A stretch of DNA of 64,000 nt from Sphagnum compactum. Its lineage: Eukaryota; Bryophyta; Sphagnopsida; Sphagnales. Where the stretch lies: positions 5,456,001-5,520,000 of the forward strand of contig OZ234503.1 in NCBI GenBank assembly GCA_965153455.1, in the 5' to 3' direction. The position numbers were made by a program, and so were the translations under genes. The notes beneath the pieces are model-generated. The model was not told the origin of the DNA. It saw nothing but the letters and a program-made list of their open reading frames with translations, and ran no database searches. Within the stretch, counting starts at the first letter, position 1. Each line of letters opens with the position of its first letter. This document shows, piece after piece, positions 12,140-22,655 of the stretch.

Positions 12140-12250
12140 TTAAAACATTTTTGTGAAAGGCCAATCAAAGTGGTGCATTGCAAAAAAAAACATTGAGCTT
12201 GGGACGGATTGTAAATAGATATAAGGGTATATGATACATATACACTTACA
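12140..12250 (+). repeat. Dispersed repeat family 5, copy 2
   Basis: The segment carries TTTTTGTGAAAGGCCAATCAAAG and GCATTGCAAAAAAAA, then a tail with ATAGATATAAGGGTATA that parallels the region after copy 1. Copies 1 and 2 are only about 330 bp apart in the same orientation. Confidence 0.5.
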
Positions 12251-13102
12251 CACCCCAAACCATCTACATGGGACCATGTAAATGTAAAAGCTTTTTTTTT
12301 CATTTCTTTTGCATGAGTGTAAAAATAATCTACACTATGAGTAAGTTTTTATATTATGTATTTATGCTTACTCCCACAAACTTGGGTGCTTACTACTAGT
12401 GTTGGCCAATATATATATATATATATATTGGTCAGGTAGGTTTTTTTTTAGAAATGTTTTTGGGAACACATAAGTTACCGATATCAATATCAACTTTTTT
12501 GATTGCCAAGCAGGTTATCAAAATTTTTGGGTAATAAAAATTATGCATCAAAGTAGGTTATTAAATAATTGGTTGACAAGCACTTTGTATCTTGCTAATT
12601 GTTAGTTGGTTATAAGGTTTAAAGAATAACATTAAAATCATTATTATTTTTTAGATTGGGGGGGTAGGGGGGGGGGGGGGGGGTTTGGTGTTGAAAGACT
12701 GATAACGTACCTGGATGATATTTGGGTCATCCATGTAGGTTAGTAGATTTTTGAAAACTCAATATCAAGCGGTTATCAAGAGATCATAGCCAATTGGCTT
12801 TAAACACAAGACCACTAGTCTAGGTTCGACCCTAAAATAAACCCGTTCAAATCACTGGGAGAAAATTTATAGTTTGTTTGAATGCAATTTATTTTCATGA
12901 ATATCCCTCATTGGAAAGAGAAGGGATCTTATGTTTACTATTTAGAAGCCTTAGGCCTATATCTCTTCATGAGTGTGAGATCCCTTTGTCGCCTAAATCA
13001 TAGACATAAGATCCCTCCCAATCCTACCACCTTATGATCTACCTATATTTAGGCTTATGGTAAGGTTTTTCTCATGCTTTATGGTGTGCAAGACCCATGG
13101 GT
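12251..13102. other. Non-coding with microsatellites and a G-run
   Basis: The stretch holds an (AT)n tract at about 12408-12428 and a G-rich run at about 12658-12683, including an unbroken run of more than 15 G. A tRNA-like pair of pol III boxes near 12785-12832 is listed separately. No gene was recognised. Confidence 0.6.
12785..12832 (+). other. tRNA-like A-box/B-box pair, possible SINE or tRNA relic
   Basis: CATAGCCAATTGGCTTTA resembles a pol III A box (TAGCNNAGTTGG). GGTTCGACCC, about 34 nt downstream, matches the B box/T-loop pattern. No complete cloverleaf with an acceptor stem could be drawn, so this is not called as a tRNA gene. A tRNA-derived SINE fragment or chance are both open. 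Confidence 0.25.
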
Positions 13103-13103
13103 T

Positions 13104-13271
13104 GGGGGGGGCATTCCTCGAATAAGGGAGGATTAGCCAGTAATTCCCAAATATCCTACACAGTGATAGCCAAAATAACTAAGGTGAGTCCCTTATTTTG
13201 GCAACCACCGCCTAGGATATTTGGTAATTATTGTCTCATGCTTGGCCTAGTATTTTGGGAATGCCCCCCCA
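13104..13271. mobile_element. Foldback MITE-like element (168 bp)
   Basis: The element runs from GGGGGGGGCATTCC to GGGAATGCCCCCCC. The inner sequences are inverted too: TAATTCCCAAATATCCTA pairs with TAGGATATTTGGTAATTA (one mismatch), and GCCAAAATAA pairs with TTATTTTGGC. Nearly the whole length therefore folds into one imperfect hairpin with arms of about 75 bp. The form fits a non-autonomous foldback MITE. A MIR-type precursor is a less likely alternative. No clear target-site duplication was seen. Confidence 0.7.
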
Positions 13272-14384
13272 CCATGAGGCATTACCCTGCACCTATGTGA
13301 CATGAATTTGGCCAAATCCCCTTTTCCTTTGCTCTAAGAACAATATATCGCTATAATACTAGTTTTCAAGGACCAACTTGTGAACATTTGTGTCAATAAT
13401 TGTGATTTAACAATTGACCAAAATATGTGAAGCATTCATATTGAACAACTTATTTGAAAATGGGTCCAATTGGTTCCAACCCTCGGTCTAAAGTGTCTGT
13501 GAATGTTTTAACCCTGGTGTACATCATCCATTCTTAAACTTGTTGGCGAATATACCACTTTTGCCAATTTGTTGGAATGTGGGGTTAACAAACCATTGAA
13601 CATGATGATCAATTCCAAACCTAGAGTGGATGTTAAATCCCCCGAAAAATCACAATTAAAAAAATTTGTAGCATTCTATGTGTGTGTATGTTTAGCATTA
13701 GGCAGTTGAGCTCCATGTTTCATTCAGCAAATGAAACTTTTTAAATATGTTTGTGCATATATGTACTCAAGGATGAGTTAAACACTTTGATTTTTGCATT
13801 TTGACATGGGATTTGTGCATGTTCCCATTGAGTTTGGCCTTTGAAAATTGTGTCAACACTTCCAAACTGTAGGCATTTTTCTTCATTTTAAATTTAAATA
13901 AATAAATAAATAAATTTAAAACCCCGAATAGGGGTATATGATAAGGGGTTACCCCAACTCTATACATCACAATTTAATGTGAAGATAAACCATCAACCTG
14001 CAACCTAACTTGAGGTGAGTACTTCCTGAACCTCTTAATGGTCACCATGTATGTCATGGTAGAGTTTTTTACTAATCTCCCTTGTCCCCAATACCTGTTG
14101 CCTCATGCCAAGGATTGAGGTCTACAGAAAGCATTCAATCTGTGTAGGTGTATTTTTTGGGAGAATGAAACCCATTTGTTTATTTATTGAAGGGTGATGG
14201 TAGGGTAAACATGCCCCCCATTGAATGTCACTCGACAATCGAATTGATCCAGTGCAGACACTTTGTAGAGTTATTCGTCTCACGAATAGGGGGGCGAGAA
14301 TGGCCAGTTTCGGCTTATCAGGGCATCGAATACATAACTGTGAATGAAAATTTTACAAAGAAAAATAACTGGGACCCAAACTAG
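13272..14384. other. Intergenic, nothing recognised
   Basis: AT-rich sequence without a supported gene. A small (AAAT)n tract lies near 13893-13916. Confidence 0.6.
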
Positions 14385-14665
14385 TTTTTCCACCAAGTTT
14401 GGTGATAAAATGAGTTTCATAGTGTCTTTCCTTTTTCTCTGAGCGCCTCCACTGCTGCTAGTAGCTACATATATTTTCACTGTTCCTACCTGTACAAGTA
14501 TTATAATTTGTCTGGACCCTTGTGTATTAAATGCTGAGATTTAATAAAATTTCCTTGCTTTGCAGATACCACTGAAGGAGGGGACAGGGGGTGAAAGCAG
14601 GCCCAAAGACAGGGTGAAGACAGGATGACTTTACTGATAACTCTGGTCTTAAAAAAAAACATGTT
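14385..14665 (+). repeat. Dispersed repeat family 2, copy 1
   Basis: Blocks in order: CCAAGTTTGGTGATAAAATG, CCTTTTTCTCTGAGCGC, CACTGCTGCTAGTAGCTA, TGCTGAGATTTAATAAA, GCAGGCCCAAAGACAGGGTG, and GGATGACTTTACTGATAACT followed by an A-run. The same series occurs at 35838-36115, and in part, inverted, at 18230-18400. The element is non-coding. The A-run at the end of two copies would fit a retroposon (SINE-like), but this is not proven. Confidence 0.6.
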
Positions 14666-15239
14666 AGGGGAATTGGGGTGACCCACACATAATGTTGCTT
14701 TTGTGTGCAGTTATGGACCTATGCAACGGATGAGTACAAAATGAGAAACCCAAGGTTCCACCTGCATATACATTCTTATGAAGCACCAAAACTTGATGAG
14801 CATGTATATAACTTTGAACTTTGAGAATCCCAAGGAAGAAACCTTTTAGGAAGGAAGCACTAGATTGATGAAGAGACCAAACACATGATTTTTTCATGAA
14901 AGGTGTTAACGACTTATATCTCATCAGTAAGGATGTTGCTGTACTACATAGTTTTGGATGGTTGCATTGGGGTGAAAGGGGAGTAGTGATCAGGAGCTCC
15001 GTGGTTCCAAATCAAATTGATGTACATGGGCCAGGAGGGCTGAACATAAACACACAACCAGGGACCGAGAGGAGATTCATGATGACCATGAGAGTGTCTT
15101 TCACCCTTTTTAAATAAATTAAAAAAAAGGGTTTTATTTTGGAACCTGATTAGCTTACTAGGAAGATTTGTTAAGTGTATGTGGAGGGCACTTTACCCTT
15201 GTTAATATTTAGAAGCACCATACGCATACTGGGAGCATT
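14666..15239. other. Intergenic, nothing recognised
   Basis: No supported gene, repeat or RNA was identified here. Confidence 0.5.
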
Positions 15240-15650
15240 ACACTTGTGGCGCCTCCTCTCCTTCCCAAACAAAATCAGAGCCATTGAAATTCTGTCAGAT
15301 CTTTATGCTGGTTAAGGATCTCAAAAGGGGCAGAGGAGGCGCCATAAGCGTAACAACATAAGAGAATTCTTAATGTATTTATAGTGCAGATTACATTTAA
15401 TAATCAGGCTTACAAAAAGAGCCCTAGGGCGGAGGGTGTGAGATTGTAAGATCCCTAGGGTGCAGGGCCTTATCCTATACATAATAAGGGCAGAGGAGGC
15501 GCCATAAGCATAATAAGGTTCCTCAATTTTCAGGAACCATACATATGCGTATGTATGTCGCCTCCTCTCCTTCTGAAACGAAATCAGAGCCATTGAAATC
15601 TACCAGATCTTTATGCTGGATAAGGACCTCAAACCGGGCAGTTCTGAAAA
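15240..15650. repeat. Paired foldback repeats with GGCGCCTCCTCT/AGAGGAGGCGCC ends
   Basis: Two direct copies of a block with AAATCAGAGCCATTGAAAT and AGATCTTTATGCTGG lie at about 15270-15325 and 15580-15635. Around them, GCGCCTCCTCTCCTTC (15248 and about 15559) alternates with its inverse GCAGAGGAGGCGCCATAAGC (15328 and about 15489). The whole reads as two related inverted-repeat units, one nested or tandem to the other. A foldback element duplicated locally is the likely reading. Confidence 0.65.
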
Positions 15651-16719
15651 TTTCAGGGCCATCACTCCGCTCCTGCCTTGCACTGGCCCCACCCATACAC
15701 TTATGGAATATCATTCCATGTATGGATGATTTTAGACCATAATGTGCTATATGATTCATAAGGTAGCAAGATGGGATACTTCTACTAGTGTTTCATACCA
15801 GGACAAAAAAGGTTTGATGAGGACCCAACTAAAGCAACACACCCACCCAGCCTCTCTCCCTCACCTCCCCCAACCCCAAATAATAAAAATCTCTCTAGGA
15901 AACTTTAGAATCAAGCAAGTGAAGTTGGCAATTCAAGCTTCCCAAATGATACTATTGAATTATTTTTTACATCCATCAAATGAACAGAAAATGGGAAGTG
16001 TATATATATATTCCTTCCAGCCCCAGACTGTTGGATGATATATATATATATATATATATTCATTCATCCTGAAAGCCAAGTCCATTGAGTAACTATTTTG
16101 TGAACTTTTTGGGAATGCAATATTACAGGTAACTTTTTAGGGTTTTTCTGTGGCCGGGTGGGACAGGTGATCGATCATCTGCTGGTTTCACTTTTGATTG
16201 CATGAGTTCCACTTGTGATCGACAATGGGGAACACCGTAGTTATATGAATAACCCAATTGGTGGGGAACACCATTTACACTATGGAAGAGAAGTTTTGGG
16301 AGAACCCATTACCATGTAAATGGAATGGAGTCTCAATTACCCTACGGGGGCTTGGTAGAACCCATTACGACCTAAACAGAATGGAGTCTCATCCTACCAG
16401 GCTGGATGTGTTTTCCACCATAATACTAAAACCCTCTCAGACTGTGATGTATTGTGGAATGGGTCCCCCAGAATGTTATGTGATTGTGCTTAAAAAGCCA
16501 TGTGCATGTGATAGTTTTGGGCTTACAATATACCTTAGCCTTCCATGTGTGAACCAATTCTTTTAAATTTCAACATCCCATGTCTATGACTTGTGGTCTA
16601 ATCAAGAAGGCATGTCTTGCAAGCATGGCTTTGATGCTTATCACAAGCTAGAGCACAAATCTGATCTTTCACTTTTGATGGCAGAATTTAACTTAACTTA
16701 GTGATGATATTTGAGTGGT
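15651..16719. other. Intergenic with an (AT)n tract
   Basis: An (AT)n run lies at about 16038-16060. No gene was recognised. Confidence 0.6.
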
Positions 16720-16855
16720 TGTGCCTACTAGTGGTAATTCAGATCTCAGGATCATGTTATTGTAAGTGGTTATGGGTTTTTGGTTGTGTGTACTATTGTG
16801 GTAAATGGGATCTTGGGGTCATGTTGTAAGTGGTTATGGGTTCAAATCAAGAAGA
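16720..16855 (+). repeat. About 75-bp tandem duplication
   Basis: Two units share GGATCATGTTATTGTAAGTGG or GGGTCATGTTGTAAGTGG followed by TTATGGGTT. They lie one after the other. No coding content. Confidence 0.55.
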
Positions 16856-17089
16856 GCAATACTAGATACTATTGTACCTATTACTACAACTGAGGTTTGG
16901 TGTTAAATAATTCTCAAGCAGGCTGCTTGAAAAAATTATTATTATTATTTTTTTGATCTTTTGATTTTCTTTCCAAATTTGAACTTCAATAATTTAGTAG
17001 GTGATTGATTGGCCAAATTTAACCTTGTGGTCTTTTGATGATATTTAAATGGTCGGGATGCAGGGCAACCTTGTGGGGTCACCTATCCC

Positions 17090-17163
17090 TTCCCTCAAAG
17101 GTTTCAAGTCTTAGCCCTAGCCCTTCAAAGGAATGTGGCTAAGGCCTGAAACCTTTGAGGGAA
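17090..17163. repeat. 27-bp inverted repeat (hairpin)
   Basis: The left arm 17090-17116 starts TTCCCTCAAAGGTTTCA. The right arm 17137-17163 is its complement with two mismatches. The loop is 20 nt. Weaker pairing continues outward (CCTAT against ATAGG). It is compatible with a small foldback element or a hairpin RNA precursor. Confidence 0.75.
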
Positions 17164-17281
17164 TAATAGGCATGCTTTACCACCCCTTATAGAATTTAGG
17201 TCATTCAATTTTCTTTTTTTCTTACCTGACCTTTTTGCATGCGCAGTGAATGTGGGTAGGGTTTAAACCCTACTGGACAAC

Positions 17282-17317
<36 letters not shown>

Positions 17318-18229
17318 CACCAGGTCTCATTGCTGACCACAATACAAGGTTGAGTTATAATTGAGTCTTGTAATGGATGATAACACTTAGGGGATTTTTC
17401 CTTTCCTTTGAACAAGACTAGAGCAATGGGTTTCCCATTTGCAAGCAAGGAACAATGACAACTTACAAGGGGCGATTTGTCATTGGTTGATACTTCAAAC
17501 TAAATTCATACGTTATCACATAACAAAACGTCCACAATGCCACACAAAAAGTGAAACCATGTTATGCATGGCCGTGGAGTGACCACGAGGTCCGAATTTG
17601 ACGAACTGAATTGGGGAACTGGTCATGTGGATGTGGTGGGTGGTGGCAAAATCAACTAGTCCTGCGGTGCCTGCCAATTTCAGAATCATCATGTCTAAAC
17701 CCTAGTAGTAGTTAGTATATAGTGCACTAGGTAATCTATATGCATTTGTTCTGAGTTCTTATGATTTTTCCTTGATTAATTATTTTGTGTGTGTATTTGA
17801 TTTATTATGCTGTGGCTCCGTTTCGTTTTGTTTGTAGGGACATTTTTTTGAACTTTTGATATACCTAGAGAGAGAGAAAGGAGTTCATGTGGTTTAATTT
17901 CTGAGAAACTTCAGACGATTTTTAAAAACCTAAATCTACCTTGAGATGCTCGTGAACTCCTTCTATTTTCTTTCAAAAAATTGAACCAAACAAACATTGG
18001 TTGTACATCTCAACATTGGTGGGACAAACCCATCAAATGGGCATGTTGTAGATGATGAAAAACAATAGACACATCACTAGTGTAATCTGTGGTGAGGTCA
18101 TTGACCCTGCCATCAGTTTGTTTTCAAGCCTCAGCACACTTTGCCTAAGCAGGGGAGCAGCAGCTGGCTACAGTGAGTGGGTCACCCTTAGATACCACTT
18201 GTGAAATGCAGCTCAGAAATGCCTGTCCA
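17164..18229. other. Intergenic with an (AT)n tract
   Basis: An (AT)n run lies at about 17283-17316. The rest has no recognised content. Confidence 0.6.
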
Positions 18230-18400
18230 CTGTAAGGTAAAAAGAGTGTATATAAGAGAGTTATCAGTGAAGTCACCCTGTCTTCACACTCTCTTTGGGC
18301 CTCCTTGAGCGGTCAAAATATTTGTAGCAGCAGTGAAGGCGAACAGGAAAAAGGAAAGACAGGATGAATCTCAGTTTACCACCAAAATTGAGGGTGTTCT
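18230..18400 (-). repeat. Dispersed repeat family 2, inverted partial copy
   Basis: Read on the minus strand it gives the family 2 series: a CAATTTTGGTGGTAAACTGA block, CCTTTTTCCTGTTCGCC, CACTGCTGCTA, then TGTGAAGACAGGGTGACTTCA. It parallels 14385-14665 and 35838-36115. Confidence 0.55.
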
Positions 18401-18664
18401 GAGTTTCAACTCCCTGTTGAATGCTAATGTACTGCTTGGAATCTCACCCCCTGTATGACCAAGCTCAGGGTTCTGGTGCTGTGTTTTCCTTACTTTTACT
18501 TTTACAGATAACTCTAACATGTTAATGCCCTCTCTCAACCCCATGCAGTATAAGAGGACTATCCCATGGGGGTGTGGAGGGGACGAGGATGTTCCCATGA
18601 TCAATCTCAAAAATTCCTATCAATGCCAGTGTTTTTGCAAGGGATGTTTTTTTGTAAAATGTTG

Positions 18665-18790
18665 AATAAGTGGCGATCATCCATAGGAAGACCATCATGC
18701 AACTGATGATCATCCTTTGGAAGATTTAGCCAAATCTGGGTATAATAAACCAGATAAGTTGAAGTACAAATGTTTTGATCAACCTTCTGT
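18665..18790 (+). repeat. Dispersed repeat family 1, partial copy
   Basis: The segment shows GATCATCCATAGGAAGA and GATGATCATCCTTTGGAAGA, then TTTAGCCAAATCTGG and an AGTACAAATGTTTTGAT block. These correspond to the central and right parts of family 1. The TTGTGATGTAGC end is missing. Confidence 0.45.
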
Positions 18791-19559
18791 ATTCATGGCC
18801 ACACACTGAAAATCTAATATAGAAATCTGGGGAGATTTTTACTACTACATATAATTTTTCTCACTTCTGCTGATCAGTGTTTTCTTTTTTTTGTTTGGAA
18901 AAATATCATATCCGGCTCCTGCTTGAACACTTGTGGTGCTGAATTGTCTACAGATTGGAATGACTTAGAGATGCAGCTGGCTAAAAGAAATTTTTATGAG
19001 TAAACTTTGGTGATTTTTGAAGGGGGAATGGAGTTAAATTGGGCGCTTTTTTTCCCGAAGGTGGCTGATTCTGGCTACCAAGGTTTAAATCTTGGTAGGA
19101 TTTTGGCTACTATGAAATCATAATAGGAGAAATTTTCGCTATCTACCTCTGGATCTTAGAGATTGCAGTCTGTAGCTCTAGAAAAGAACTCAAGAATCAG
19201 GAGTCAGAAATGAACATATGTATCAAGATTCAAGATTCAAACTTGAACAAGGACCATGCATGATGCAAGTTGCAACCTGAAAAACATACAATTACATAAT
19301 GCAACAATCACTTATGAGGGGATCGAACCCTTCAAACTGCTCATTGTAACACAAGTGTCCTACAAAAGGTTTAATGAAAACAACACATACATGATACAAG
19401 CCACATTGCAATCACAAATGCCATCCCACAAAAAAACATCAGAGTTTGCAATCTACAAAAGTTGGATGTGATAGCATTGGGTAGTGGATACCAAAACCCA
19501 AGTAAAAGATAGTCCAACTTTTGCAATAGATCAAAATTGGAAAATTGAGAGGTTCTGGT
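18791..19559. other. Intergenic, nothing recognised
   Basis: No supported gene or array. GGCTACCAAGG and GGCTACTATG segments near 19070-19120 may be far-diverged family 1 material, but this is unsure. Confidence 0.45.
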
Positions 19560-21280
19560 AAATTATGCTCCCACACCATATTGAGGACACTCTTCACACC
19601 ATTGCTCATATGCATTTGCCGATGGAAAATTGTGAAAGGTGTAGAATTTCTAAAAGAACATTCTAACCACTAAACCCAAATTCTTAGTGAGTTGATTCTG
19701 TAGCTTGAATTTGTAGAACGTCAAAGAACTAAAGCAATGTTCATCTTCCACACTCTCAAGAACTTGTACCATGACAAGGCAAAATTTTTGATCACCTCTA
19801 AATGTTTATGAAACATTCATTTGCATGTAATCGAAGCCAATATTGTGGACACTTCAATTGTTCATAATCCCATGATTAGGGAATTTACTTTTCAACTTCA
19901 CAACAAGGCAATTAGTAACCCCTACCAAACACATGCACCCGCCCTCATCAATAAAAACTTTCACACCACTAAAATGCACATAAAAAAATAAAATGCAAAC
20001 AAGGGTGAAGGTTTAGAAAATACCTGCACAATCTACTTCTATGAATGCAATGGTTGTAGCATAAACTTTTCGTGTAATAAATAATATATCACCATCTTGC
20101 ATATTTAGGTGAGTTGCCCATTTGAGTTGCTGGTTCACATTAAATATGTTAGATGCTCAACATTAGTGTTTAGGTCTATCACCCCATGCATGACAATTGA
20201 TTCGGATTTAATATCTAATAAGGATTTGTAACCATCAAAGGCATCAAACTTGAACATGATGTTGACATACATATACAAAACATAAATATCTCCTTGGCAA
20301 ACTTTGGGTGTTGCCACATAGCCACATGTAAAACTTCTTTCAACTGGTTGAACTTAATCAAGTTGTGAATTGATTGCAACAAGGGGAGTATGGTAGTAAG
20401 ACCTAATAAAATTTGGACATCACGAAGGAAGTCAAAACAAGCCAATGCAAGTTTGCCTTGTCATTATTGGGCTCATGAATGGCCACTTTCATTAACAATG
20501 TCATGTATCTAGACACAACATGTCCCATTGGGGACAACATAAACATATGATGAATCTTCACATTTTTCAAAATTTTAGCCCCATTTGTTTCCATTACCTT
20601 GGCAAGCTTGGGGAATTCCAAATGTTATTTAAGGCTTTTAGAAAAATTATTGTACTTAATTGAGATCAAACCTTCAATTCTATTCACCATCTACAAGTGT
20701 GATAATGTTTCCATTGCAAAATTGGTTTGGTGAACTATATAATGAATTCCCATGGAATGAGGAACCCATCCTTCAATTTTTTTTTTGGAAACCCTTCACA
20801 CTAGATCCAACCACCATGTGCTCAAAGGAAAGAAGAATTGGTATACATAATCAATTTTGCACAACAAAATCATGGACATACACCCAACTTTGGTTGTCAA
20901 TAGTGTTCACCTCATCATAAGTCAAAGAAATATACTAGGCTACTACAACAACAGTTATGGTGGCATTTAACAAAAATTGGTGCATGTGTTGAGCCATGGT
21001 CTAGTCTGAAAAATTTGTCTAGTGCATTTTGGGATTATTTTTTAGATTTAAAGAATCAAAGAGCTTTTTGTGAACATCATATTCCAACATCGACTTGCCA
21101 TGTTGCAAAATGTGGAATAATGTGGCAAATTGCACAAGCTTTTTGCATTTCCCCCCACCACCCCATTAGCAAGTAATTGCAACATTGACTCCTTACCCAT
21201 GGAAGCATATGTAGCTTCATTTATGGCATGTTTACAATCCTTGCTAGTGTACCACTTTCTTTTTTTCACCCCTCCCAAAA
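19560..21280 (-). pseudogene. Decayed hAT-like transposase relic
   Basis: Read on the minus strand, protein-like fragments appear in order. They are GKESMLQLLANGVVGGNAK (about 21210-21150), LVQFATLFHILQHGKSMLEY, SLTYDEVNTIDNQSW (about 20930-20890), LEFPKLAKVMETNGAKILKN, DVQILLGLTTILPLLQSIHN and LIKFNQL (about 20430-20340), a D-rich block ending VIDLNTNVEHL, and NFPSANAYEQWCEECPQYG near 19590. Stops and frame changes break it many times. The order and wording match, from memory, BED/hAT-like transposases (ZNF862-type) common in non-flowering plants, in which SLTYDE holds a catalytic-site Asp. It is not functional. The family assignment needs a profile search. Confidence 0.6.
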
Positions 21281-22312
21281 TTCATTCTACTTTTTTATAA
21301 TTAGCGTGCTTCTATAGTGAATCCCATTTAGGTGTCAACAATTTACCTTTTTGCTCCACCTTTGAGTAGACTTTGTGTTTGACAATATGCACACAACCAT
21401 CATACCTTTTTTGCAACTCAACCTAAGGCAACTTTTCTACCCATGAAATTTGGAATTTGTGGGTAGATTCATAAGATGATCTTTTTTTCTTTGCTTCTAG
21501 TGGGGACATATAATTAGGTTGTTTAGTGGGAATGATAAATTTTGGATCTAAAGAATCATCAACAAAGTCTACAAGTGAACCCAATGGGGAAGCCTTTGAG
21601 TTTGACTTCTCTAGTAACTAAGACAAATAACCAACATAGCACTTTGAGTAGGCAATGCACACATAGACCTTGGAAGCTTATGCAAGGTGGATGTAGTTGC
21701 ATTGCTATTACTCAAATTCACATCACAAATCATGACAAGTAGGGAAAAATGATTAAGGTTATGGGAATAATAGAATTACTTGAACTTGAAGTTCAGTGGT
21801 GGGCAAGAGGTATTTTCTTGATCTAAAATCTTGCTAAACCTTTAGCATCCAAAGTTTAAACTCTAAACCTCAACATAAACCTCCTTGATGTGTTGACAAT
21901 GTTGAGTGGACACCACTCAAGAATTCAAGATGTGATGATAATGGTAGCATTCAAGAAACACAAAAAACAATCACGATCCATGCATGAGTGTGATAGAACT
22001 CAAGAGCTCAAAACACACCTAATTTCTAAGACCTTCAAGCCTTGAAAACAATTGAAGAATGAAAGTATGTTGAACTCACCAACATAAAAAGAAAAGTTTT
22101 TGACTTATAAATTACTATAACAACCTACAAGTTCAAATTTGAGGTAAGTTGTAATAGAGTCTAGAGTCTAGACTTCAGAATTCAAACTAAAATACTGTAT
22201 GCAAAGATCCTAGGATCAATAGTATTTGGTGTTAGTGCATACCAACTTGAGTTTGTTGAAAGTTGAATCTTGATTCACGTGTTCAATGTTCAGTCGTGCA
22301 TCAAAGACCAAA
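21281..22312. other. Intergenic, possible continuation of the transposase relic
   Basis: No clear gene. The first few hundred bases may hold the far N-terminal part of the minus-strand relic, too decayed to read. Confidence 0.4.
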
Positions 22313-22655
22313 TCTACTATATTAATTCAGTAAGTCTGTCTGTGTGTTTGTCTGACACGATAATTCTGCTGCAATTTTATGGCAGAACCGGCCTCTGCAT
22401 TTTCTATGGCAGAACCGGGCAATGCATTTTCTATGACAGGGCTTGGTAACGGGGCGGGGGGGGGGCCAGCATGGGGCGGGAAGTTAATTATATATAACAG
22501 GGGAACGGGGGGGGGGGGATCAACGGGTTAAAGAATCGAAGTGGAAAATGCGAAGGACGGGGGGGGGTCGACGGGGTAAAGAACCGGAGTGGGCAATGGG
22601 AAGGACGGGGCGGGGGGGAGCTCGATGGGTGCATTATGCACCGGGTTCACACTAG
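22313..22655 (+). mobile_element. Non-autonomous Helitron (343 bp)
   Basis: The 5' end TCTACTATATTAATTCAG, followed by GTCTGTCTGTGTG, matches the plant Helitron start (TCTACTAT... then a GTCTGTCTGT run). The 3' end has a perfect 6-bp stem GGTGCA-TTA-TGCACC about 10 bp before a terminal CTAG, the expected hairpin plus CTRR. The element sits between a host A (22312) and a host T (22656), as Helitrons do, without a target duplication. Inside are a TATGGCAGAACCGG repeat and a G-rich tandem repeat of about 60 bp. There is no Rep/helicase, so it is non-autonomous. Confidence 0.8.
22440..22622. repeat. G-rich tandem repeat inside the Helitron
   Basis: Units of about 60 bp share a G-run, TCGACGGG(G/T)TAAAGAA, CCGGAGTGG and GGAAGGACGG. 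Two full units and partial ones are present. Runs of 9 to 12 G could form G-quadruplexes. Confidence 0.65.
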
